From: RGIG8709 sp045537065
GTDB lineage: Bacteria > Bacillota > Clostridia > Monoglobales > Monoglobaceae
Direction of reading: 5' to 3'
DNA: 21,891 nucleotides
Assembly (NCBI GenBank): GCA_045537065.1
Contig: JAZSOT010000018.1
Span: 1 to 21,891, forward strand
The notes under the pieces are model-generated. The model did not search any database. It was not told where the DNA came from and saw only the letters and a list, made by a program, of their open reading frames with translations. The position numbers and the translations under genes are program-made. This document shows, piece by piece, positions 16,230 to 21,891 of the stretch (its first letter is position 1; every line of letters starts with the position of its first letter).

Positions 16230-16916
16230 TCAGGCTTTAATTCTTAACTTTTTCAAATACTCTTTTTGCCCCGTTGTAATTCTAAAGCTTTCAACAGCTT
16301 TTTGTATTGTCTTATTATGAGTCCACACATCAAGCACTTTATTATCTAAATAAGGCAAAGCATAATTATACTGTTTTGCAAGCGCAGTTGCAAAATACCA
16401 CGCACGCATCATATTTATATAATATTCATCTGATTTCACGTCTGCAACAATCCAAAGATATTCTTCCTCAAAATTATCATCAAGATAAAAGCTCATTAAA
16501 AGATTAATAGCATATCTAACCGCATAAACATCTTTTGATTTTAGCCATTTATTTATGTGTTTCAAAAGCTTTTCAGGCTCTTTTTTCAAAGCCTTGGGTT
16601 TCATACTGTCGCAGGTTGCCCAGTTATCAATATATGGCAAAAAAACATCTATTTTTTCTACGCATTTATCAAAGTCTTTTTCTTTTTCAATTAAAAATGC
16701 ATGAAGATTGTTCTCTTCAAAATATTTATGAGGAAGCTCATTTAAAAAGTCATCATAATTTTCTAAAGCTTTTGCATATTTTCTGAGAACAGGCACTCTT
16801 ATTCCTATAACTCTGTTTTTTTGGACAGTTGGCATAAGTTTTGAGCTAAATTCCTTATATTCTTTTTCACCCATTGAAATGAGTTCTTTTTGTATAGCTG
16901 ATTTTATATTAATCAC
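16230..16916 (-). CDS. DNA alkylation repair protein, AlkD family
   Basis: This 228-residue all-helical protein has the HEAT-like repeat pattern of the AlkD/AlkC DNA glycosylase family, which removes N3- and N7-alkylated purines. The conserved IRVPVLRKYAK segment is near residues 39-49. The IDNWATCDSMKPK motif is near 94-107, where the active-site Trp and Asp of the family lie. The DVYAVRYAINLLMSFYLDD segment carries the conserved Arg. Glycosylase activity is inferred from the family, as some members are only DNA-binding. The start is a GTG at 16916 with a poor ribosome binding site, 17 bases after the topoisomerase B stop codon; translation may be coupled. The next in-frame ATG (16874) has no ribosome binding site either. 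Confidence 0.9.
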   Translation of the reverse strand: MINIKSAIQKELISMGEKEYKEFSSKLMPTVQKNRVIGIRVPVLRKYAKALENYDDFLNELPHKYFEENNLHAFLIEKEKDFDKCVEKIDVFLPYIDNWATCDSMKPKALKKEPEKLLKHINKWLKSKDVYAVRYAINLLMSFYLDDNFEEEYLWIVADVKSDEYYINMMRAWYFATALAKQYNYALPYLDNKVLDVWTHNKTIQKAVESFRITTGQKEYLKKLRIKA

Positions 16917-16933
16917 CCCAAAGCTACAAAATT

Positions 16934-18913
16934 CTACATAACATCTGTGAAATCAATATATTTATAGCCGTTTTCTGCTATATGTTCTTTTCTGCCTGTT
17001 AAGTTATCCCCAAGAAGCAGTTCAAAAACTCCCTGAGTTTTTTCAGCATCTTCTGGAAGAACCTTAATAAGTCTTCTTGTTTCAGGATTCATTGTTGTTT
17101 CCCACATCATTTCAGGCTGATTTTCACCAAGACCTTTGCTTCGCTGAATAGTGTATTTTGTACCTTCAAGTTTAGCTATAATTTCCGCTTTCTCCTTTTC
17201 ATCATATGCAAAATATGTTTTATTTTTCGCATTAATCTCATAAAGCGGAGATTCTGCTATATAAACATATCCCTCTTCAATAAGTGTTGGAGCAAGCCTG
17301 TATATCATTGTAAGAACTAAAGTTCTTATCTGAAATCCGTCAACATCAGCATCGGTGCATATTATAACCTTATTCCATCTTAAATTATTAATGTCAAAGG
17401 AATTAAGTTCTTTATTATGTTTGGTTTTTATCTCAACTCCGCATCCTAAAACCTTTAACAAATCAACAATAACATCACTTTTAAAAATTCTTTCATAATC
17501 AGCCTTAAGACAGTTTAGAATCTTACCTCGAATAGCCATTATTGCCTGAAATTCGCTGTCTCTGCCAAGCTTACAAGCACCAAGAGCAGAATCACCCTCA
17601 ACTATATAGACTTCTCTTTTTTCTATATCCTTGCTTCTGCAGTCAACAAATTTCTTAACTCTATTTATAGCATCCATTTTGCCGTCAAGCTTTTTCTTAA
17701 TATTTGTTCTTGTTTTTTCTGCAGTTTCACGGCTTCTCTTATTTAAAAGAACCTGCTCTGCAATACGCTCTGCATCCATTTTATTTTCTATAAAATAAAT
17801 ATCAAGCTGTTCGCGCAGGAATTCTGTCATGGCATCCTGAATAAACTTATTTGTTATTGATTTTTTTGTCTGGTTTTCATAGCTTGTTAAAGTTGAAAAA
17901 GAATTACTTACCAAAACCAGGCTATCCTGAATATCAACAAATAAAATCTTTGATTCATTTTTTGTATATTTATTTGTACTTTTTATATACTTATCAATAG
18001 CATAAGTAAAAGCATTTCTAACAGCCTTATCTGGTGCTCCGCCATATTCCAAAAAGCTTGAATTGTGATAATATTCAATTATATTAACATCATTATTGAA
18101 ACAGAAAGCAAAGCTCATTTTAACCTTATATTCTTCCTTATCCTCTCTATCACGACCCCGACGCTCTGCCTCTATATAATGAATCTGAGTTTTTTCCTTC
18201 TCCTTAGAAATTTCTTTTACATAATCTGTTATACCATTATCATAAAGATACTCAAATTCTTCAAATTTACCTTTCTCTATTTCATTATATAATAAAAATT
18301 TTACCCCCGAATTAACAACAGCCTGCTTTTTCAAAACATTCTGGAAAAAATCTATAGGAATATTAATATCTGTAAAAACATCAATGTCAGGCTTCCACTT
18401 TATTTTTGTTCCTGTATGTCTATGTCTGAACTCCTGTTTTTCAAGTCCGCCCACATTTTCACCTTTTTCAAAATGAAGATTATATTTAAATCCATCTCTC
18501 AAAACTTCAACATCCATATATTCGGAGCTATACTGTGTTGCGCAGGCACCAAGACCGTTTAATCCAAGGCTAAATTCATAGTTTTCTCCAGAATTATTCT
18601 TATATTTTCCTCCTGCATACATCTCACAAAATACAAGCTCCCAGTTAAATCTGTTTTCTCTTGCATTAAAATCAACAGGAATACCTCGTCCCATATCTTC
18701 AACAAGAATTGAGTTATCAAGATATCTTCTAACGGTTATAACCTTACCAAAGCCCTCTCTTGATTCGTCAATTGAGTTTGATAATATTTCAAAAACAGAG
18801 TGCTGACAGCCTTCTAATCCATCAGAGCCAAAAATAACTGCCGGTCTTTTTCTGACACGGTCAGCACCCTTTAAAGATACAATGCTGTCATCATCATATT
18901 TCTTTGCACACAT
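16934..18913 (-). CDS. parE: type II DNA topoisomerase B subunit (topoisomerase IV-like, ATPase and TOPRIM)
   Basis: This is the ATPase subunit paired with the A subunit encoded at 11886-14090. Its 659 residues contain a GHKL ATPase with FEILSNSIDE (Glu42, Asn46), VEDMGRGIP at 71-79 and GLNGLGAC at 117-124, and the transducer lysine in QTK at 348-350. The TOPRIM domain has VEGDSALG (Glu439) and DADVDG (521-526), followed by QRSKGLGENQ. It differs from GyrB in places: EDMGRG replaces DDNGRG, and DADVDGFQIR replaces DADVDGSHIR, marking a diverged branch. The GGAGG site is 9 bases before the ATG and a promoter lies 33 bases upstream. ParE versus second GyrB is a judgement based on the A subunit lacking a GyrA box. 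Confidence 0.9.
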   Translation of the reverse strand: MCAKKYDDDSIVSLKGADRVRKRPAVIFGSDGLEGCQHSVFEILSNSIDESREGFGKVITVRRYLDNSILVEDMGRGIPVDFNARENRFNWELVFCEMYAGGKYKNNSGENYEFSLGLNGLGACATQYSSEYMDVEVLRDGFKYNLHFEKGENVGGLEKQEFRHRHTGTKIKWKPDIDVFTDINIPIDFFQNVLKKQAVVNSGVKFLLYNEIEKGKFEEFEYLYDNGITDYVKEISKEKEKTQIHYIEAERRGRDREDKEEYKVKMSFAFCFNNDVNIIEYYHNSSFLEYGGAPDKAVRNAFTYAIDKYIKSTNKYTKNESKILFVDIQDSLVLVSNSFSTLTSYENQTKKSITNKFIQDAMTEFLREQLDIYFIENKMDAERIAEQVLLNKRSRETAEKTRTNIKKKLDGKMDAINRVKKFVDCRSKDIEKREVYIVEGDSALGACKLGRDSEFQAIMAIRGKILNCLKADYERIFKSDVIVDLLKVLGCGVEIKTKHNKELNSFDINNLRWNKVIICTDADVDGFQIRTLVLTMIYRLAPTLIEEGYVYIAESPLYEINAKNKTYFAYDEKEKAEIIAKLEGTKYTIQRSKGLGENQPEMMWETTMNPETRRLIKVLPEDAEKTQGVFELLLGDNLTGRKEHIAENGYKYIDFTDVM

Positions 18914-18945
18914 TTACAATAACCTCCGTTTTTTATCTTAAGAAT

Positions 18946-18973
18946 ATTATACCAAAAAGAAATTTTATTTCAA
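18946..18973 (-). promoter_or_regulatory. sigma-A promoter for the topoisomerase B gene run
   Basis: On the minus strand TTGAAA (18973-18968) and a perfect TATAAT (18951-18946) are 16 bases apart. The promoter lies in the 65 bases between the holA stop codon and the topoisomerase B ATG. No terminator for holA is visible, so readthrough from holA is also possible. Confidence 0.8.
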
Positions 18974-18978
18974 GTCTT

Positions 18979-19992
18979 CTAATCCATTTTTATAAGTTCA
19001 AAAACATACATTTCAGCTGCCTTTTCACCTGAAATTTTTCCGCTTTTTATCTTTCTGTCATACTCTATACCTTTTTTTATCATTCTTTTAAGATATGGTT
19101 CACCAATTTTTTTACTTTGTGCAATCATTTTATTTATAACAAAATCAGGTCTTGGAAAATCAAGATACGAAGAAATCTCTTTAACTGTTGCTCTGTCGCT
19201 GTTTAAAAGTTTAACAAGCAAAAGTTCATAAAGCTTTCCCGAAATACTTGAAATGACAACTGTTGGTTTTTCACCGCTTTCTAATAAATTTAAAAGCTTT
19301 TCTGTTGCCTTGTGTCTATTTTGATTAACAATATCATCAAACATCTCATATATCTTATATTCACTAGTTTTAACAACCAGAGCATCTATATCTTCCCGTC
19401 TTATTTTACTACTATCACCAGAAAATATTATCAGCTTATTTACTTCGCTGAAAATACGGGACATAGACTGACTACACGCATTTATTATAAACGAAATATC
19501 CGCAGGAGAAACACTTTTTCCTGCATCGGAAAACATTTTGTCAACCCATACTGACAATTGATTAACTGTTAATATATCAAAAAATACTACTCCGCCTATC
19601 TTTTCAATGAACTCAATATTTTTTTCTTTTTTCTTGTCAAAGCTGTCCTCAACAAAAATAATATGAATATATTCAGGAACATTTTCTATATACTCTTTAA
19701 GCCTCTTATAGTCATTTGTATTGGCATTATTAAACCAACCTGTGTTTTTAGCTATAACAACCTTTTTTTCGGTTACGAAAGGAAGAAAATCACACTCTTC
19801 AATAAATGCTTTTATATCTGCATCTTTGCCCTCAAACTTCGAGCATCCAACAGCTTCATACTCTTCTGGAATAACTCTTCTTTTTATTGATTTTATTTTG
19901 TTTTCTATCAAAAAGCTTTCAGGACCATAAAAGAAGTACACTCTTTTTAAGGCTCCTTTTTTTATTTCATTATCAAGTGTTTTAATATCCAT
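18979..19992 (-). CDS. holA: DNA polymerase III delta subunit
   Basis: HolA opens the sliding clamp within the clamp loader, which loads DnaN at the replication fork. The 337-residue protein has the AAA+-like N-terminal region with RVYFFYGPESFLIENKIKSI near residues 17-36, the central lid domain, and the C-terminal collar helices ending in GEKAAEMYVFELI. Length matches Firmicutes HolA. The frame opens further to 20025, but AGGAGG lies 9 bases before the ATG at 19992, so I start there. That start lies 11 bases inside the upstream ComEC-like gene, with the ribosome binding site in its last codons, so translation is likely coupled. The position directly after a ComEC-type gene matches the common comEC-holA order in Firmicutes. 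Confidence 0.93.
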   Translation of the reverse strand: MDIKTLDNEIKKGALKRVYFFYGPESFLIENKIKSIKRRVIPEEYEAVGCSKFEGKDADIKAFIEECDFLPFVTEKKVVIAKNTGWFNNANTNDYKRLKEYIENVPEYIHIIFVEDSFDKKKEKNIEFIEKIGGVVFFDILTVNQLSVWVDKMFSDAGKSVSPADISFIINACSQSMSRIFSEVNKLIIFSGDSSKIRREDIDALVVKTSEYKIYEMFDDIVNQNRHKATEKLLNLLESGEKPTVVISSISGKLYELLLVKLLNSDRATVKEISSYLDFPRPDFVINKMIAQSKKIGEPYLKRMIKKGIEYDRKIKSGKISGEKAAEMYVFELIKMD

Positions 19993-20902
19993 ATCCTGCC
20001 ACCTCCTGCCTTGAAGTTTTAACATTTATAGAACCGTTTTCATCAACAACAAATGTAATATCACCTTTTAAATCCGTTCTCAAAACTTCTGTATTATACT
20101 TTTTTAATCTTTTCAGAACATCTATATGCGGAAATCCATCTCTGTTATTTTTTCCACAGGAAATCACCGCATACTGAGGAGAAACAACATCCAAAAAAGT
20201 ATATCCTGACGATGTTTTTGACCCATGATGTGCAACTTTAAGAATATGTGAGTCAAGGTCTATATTATTATATATGGCATTTTCTGCGTCTTCTTCTATA
20301 TCTCCTGTAAATAAAGTCCTGACACCATTATAATCAACTGTGAAAACCAAAGAATCATTGTTTTCGTTATGATTTTCTTTTGTATTATTATACTGATAAT
20401 AGCTTGGAAACCAAGCTTTTATAAAAACTCTGTCATTATCAAAAATAACATCGCCAATTCTTGATTCAATTACATTTATATTCATATCTTTACAAATATC
20501 TTTAATCTTATCTTCAAAAAGAGATTCATTTCCATAGTCATAAGGGGCATACAAAACATCCACCCTCATATTATCCTCAAGCATTTCCAATATGCCCGAT
20601 GCATGGTCTGAATGATAGTGACTTAAAATAACTGCATTGATATGTTTAATTCTTTTTCTTGCAAGATAAGGCTTGATGTATTTTTCATATGACCCCTCAT
20701 CTCCGCCATCAACAAGAATCCTATAACCAGCGGGAGTCTTTATATACGCACAGTCGCCTTGTCCCACATCTATGAATGTTATTTCAAAATCGTCACCTTC
20801 CGTTTCAAAACAACTGTTTACTGCCACAAAAGATAATATAGCAGCAATAATGCACAAAAGGATAAACCTTAATATGTAACTATGTTTAAATTTCTCTTCC
20901 AT
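19982..20902 (-). CDS. membrane-anchored metallo-beta-lactamase fold protein, ComEC C-terminal domain type
   Basis: The 306-residue protein has one N-terminal transmembrane helix (about residues 10-30), then an extracytoplasmic metallo-beta-lactamase domain starting at ITFIDVGQGDCAYIKTP. Metal ligands are visible in SHYHSDH (His95, His97, Asp99, His100), in FTGDIEED, and in KVAHHGSKTSS. The late SPQYAVISCGKNNRDGFPH...RLKKYNTEVLRTDLKGDI is characteristic of the ComEC/Rec2 C-terminal domain, which in full-length ComEC is proposed to degrade one strand during DNA uptake. The ComEC channel and OB domains are absent. The ribosome binding site is weak (AGGG, 6 bases before ATG), and a strong terminator sits only about 12 bases upstream. 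It overlaps holA by 11 bases. Nuclease activity is inference. Confidence 0.9.
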   Translation of the reverse strand: MEEKFKHSYILRFILLCIIAAILSFVAVNSCFETEGDDFEITFIDVGQGDCAYIKTPAGYRILVDGGDEGSYEKYIKPYLARKRIKHINAVILSHYHSDHASGILEMLEDNMRVDVLYAPYDYGNESLFEDKIKDICKDMNINVIESRIGDVIFDNDRVFIKAWFPSYYQYNNTKENHNENNDSLVFTVDYNGVRTLFTGDIEEDAENAIYNNIDLDSHILKVAHHGSKTSSGYTFLDVVSPQYAVISCGKNNRDGFPHIDVLKRLKKYNTEVLRTDLKGDITFVVDENGSINVKTSRQEVAGYGY

Positions 20903-20918
20903 AACAAACCCTATTTTT

Positions 20919-20946
20919 AAAAAAGACGCCCAAAGGCGTCTTTTTT
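20919..20946 (-). terminator. intrinsic terminator of the NlpC/P60 gene
   Basis: A GACGCC-TTTG-GGCGTC stem (20940-20925 on the minus strand), flanked by A-run and T-run, lies just after the hydrolase stop codon. The T-run ends about 16 bases before the ATG of the ComEC-like gene. Confidence 0.92.
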
Positions 20947-20950
20947 ATTT

Positions 20951-21643
20951 TTAATTAAATATTCGTCTAACTGCAGCAATTCTCAACGAGTAGTTTCCTG
21001 TTGTAACACTTTCAAAACGAACAGTTTCGCCCGACTGAGGTGAATGAATCATCATCCCTCCGCCAACATATATGCCAACATGATTAACGTATCCACTGCT
21101 GTTTTTAAATCCAATAATATCTCCCGGTCTCATTTCACTGGTCGGAACCCATGTACCATTAACCATCTGGTCGTTTGCAACACGATTAAGTGTAACACCA
21201 AACTGTTTATATATGTAATAAACAAATCCACTGCAATCAAAGCCTCTCGGAGAAGAACCGCCATATAAATACGGTGTTCCAAGATATTTTTTAGCAAGCT
21301 CAACAACAGCTTGTCCTTTTGAGGAAACCACAGCACTTCTTGATGGAAGATTTTCAACAAACTGAGACGGAACAACTAAATACTGTCTTGAAACATATCC
21401 CTCTGTTCCATTATATGAAATTCTTGCCCATTCCGGCTCAAGCCATAAAATTTTAACCTTGCCGGCATATGGAACCTGTCCCACAACAGATGAAGCAGTT
21501 GATGCTTCTGATCTTATATTAAGAGAGGTTGCCTTTACAATTCTATATATATCTTCCTCCGCATGTATTACGCAAAAGGATGATGCAATTATTACAAAAG
21601 TAAGTATAAATATAACTAACTTGACTAATCTAGTCTTTATCAC
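20951..21643 (-). CDS. secreted SH3-domain NlpC/P60 peptidoglycan endopeptidase
   Basis: This is an exported cell wall hydrolase that likely cleaves peptide stems (D-Glu-diaminopimelate type endopeptidase). The 230 residues show a Sec signal peptide with a predicted cut after IHA (residue 28). One bacterial SH3 domain at about 31-92 (VKATSLNIRSEAS...GYVSRQYLV) follows, and then an NlpC/P60 domain at about 110-230. The catalytic Cys137 is in FDCSGF and the catalytic His188 in NHVGIY; His200 is the likely third residue. The AGGAGG site lies just before the ATG (GGAGG, spacing about 7). A consensus promoter and a WalR-type box lie upstream, and a terminator follows, so it is a single-gene unit. 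The architecture resembles wall-growth endopeptidases of the CwlO/LytE type in role, not in exact domain order. Confidence 0.96.
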   Translation of the reverse strand: MIKTRLVKLVIFILTFVIIASSFCVIHAEEDIYRIVKATSLNIRSEASTASSVVGQVPYAGKVKILWLEPEWARISYNGTEGYVSRQYLVVPSQFVENLPSRSAVVSSKGQAVVELAKKYLGTPYLYGGSSPRGFDCSGFVYYIYKQFGVTLNRVANDQMVNGTWVPTSEMRPGDIIGFKNSSGYVNHVGIYVGGGMMIHSPQSGETVRFESVTTGNYSLRIAAVRRIFN

Positions 21644-21707
21644 TTTATTACCTCCTATGTACCCTTCCAGTTCCTAAATACACCTCTTTTATTTAAAATA
21701 CATTCAT

Positions 21708-21736
21708 ATTATACTATAAAATACGTTATTTGTCAA
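21708..21736 (-). promoter_or_regulatory. consensus sigma-A promoter of the NlpC/P60 gene
   Basis: On the minus strand TTGACA (21736-21731) and TATAAT (21713-21708) are exactly 17 bases apart, a perfect consensus. The leader before the ATG at 21643 is about 60 bases. Confidence 0.93.
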
Positions 21737-21753
21737 ATATATTTTAAAGTTAT

Positions 21754-21770
21754 GTTACAATTAGGTTACA
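21754..21770 (-). promoter_or_regulatory. WalR (YycF)-type response regulator binding site
   Basis: On the minus strand TGTAAC-CTAAT-TGTAAC matches the published WalR consensus TGTWAH-N5-TGTWAH at every position. It lies 17 bases upstream of the -35 box of the NlpC/P60 gene, a place suited to activation. WalRK controls wall hydrolases in Firmicutes, so site and target agree. Other OmpR-family regulators, for example PhoP, bind similar 11-base-period repeats. Confidence 0.65.
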
Positions 21771-21806
21771 TTTTCCATTATAGAAATAAAATTTATAAAA
21801 AAGTTG

Positions 21807-21835
21807 TTGACAAATCCAATTATGTGTATTATAAT
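21807..21835 (+). promoter_or_regulatory. consensus sigma-A promoter of the tRNA gene
   Basis: TTGACA (21807-21812) and TATAAT (21830-21835) are exactly 17 bases apart on the plus strand. This perfect consensus is typical of stable RNA genes, and the mature tRNA 5' end is about 30 bases downstream. It is divergent from the NlpC/P60 promoter. Confidence 0.9.
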
Positions 21836-21865
21836 ATATTAGTCTCTTAAAGAGAGAATTTTTAT

Positions 21866-21891
21866 GGATCTTTAGCTCAGTTGGTTAGAGC
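21866..21891 (+). tRNA. tRNA gene, 5' part only (cut by the window edge), possibly tRNA-Met
   Basis: The last 26 bases begin GGATCTTTAGCTCAGTTGG and contain a 7-base acceptor strand, T8, and a complete D-arm (GCTC...GAGC) with the GG of the D-loop. The anticodon lies outside the window. The start resembles elongator tRNA-Met of Clostridia, but I cannot confirm identity. Confidence 0.88.

Noticed and set aside
18065..18292. Plus-strand hydrophobic frame of 75 codons within the topoisomerase B gene
   Set aside because: Antisense to a conserved ATPase/transducer coding region, with no translation signals.
20800..20815. Possible lipoprotein cysteine (VNSC) after the N-terminal helix of the ComEC-like protein
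   Set aside because: The sequence before Cys31 does not fit a normal lipobox (no Leu at -3 with small residues at -2 and -1), so a plain membrane anchor is more likely.
1..21891. CRISPR array, insertion sequence, prophage or defence island
   Set aside because: No regularly spaced repeats, transposase, integrase, phage structural genes or known defence genes were seen on either strand.

Overview
The window is an AT-rich chromosomal stretch of a low-GC Gram-positive anaerobe. It most likely comes from the class Clostridia and possibly from an uncultured gut member; genus and species cannot be told from the sequence. The evidence is sigma-A promoters close to TTGACA-17-TATAAT, strong AGGAGG ribosome binding sites, a T-box leader on a tRNA synthetase operon, a probable WalR box, a rubrerythrin, and a citrate synthase and a second type II topoisomerase of the kind found in Clostridia. 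Nearly all genes lie on the minus strand. The exceptions are one SSB-like gene and a tRNA that begins at the right edge. I found no phage, insertion sequence, CRISPR array or clear genomic island.

Reading in the direction of transcription (right to left), a secreted SH3-NlpC/P60 cell wall hydrolase (21643-20951) has a consensus promoter with a WalR-type operator just upstream. It ends in a strong terminator. Next come a membrane-anchored metallo-beta-lactamase protein related to the C-terminal domain of ComEC, and holA, which overlaps it by 11 bases. A new promoter then starts a long run: topoisomerase B subunit, AlkD-like protein, flavodoxin, a 51-residue basic protein, a zinc-ribbon membrane protein, a small membrane protein, topoisomerase A subunit, citrate synthase, dgt, and a rubrerythrin with rubredoxin-like domains at both ends. 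This run ends at a bidirectional terminator that it shares with the convergent SSB-like gene.

Left of the SSB-like gene, a divergent consensus promoter drives a CBM9-like protein, a HAD phosphatase, UDP-GlcNAc 2-epimerase and a MATE transporter. The last block is a Phe-type T-box leader followed by pheS and pheT.

Most of the content is housekeeping. The points most worth a second look are: the WalR box in front of the wall hydrolase; mutually exclusive RNA hairpins that could hide or expose the rubrerythrin ribosome binding site; the topoisomerase subunit genes split by five small accessory genes; the ComEC-domain protein at the comEC-holA position; the 51-residue protein; and a citrate synthase start codon that directly abuts its Shine-Dalgarno sequence. 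I did not find a clearly new defence or biosynthetic system.
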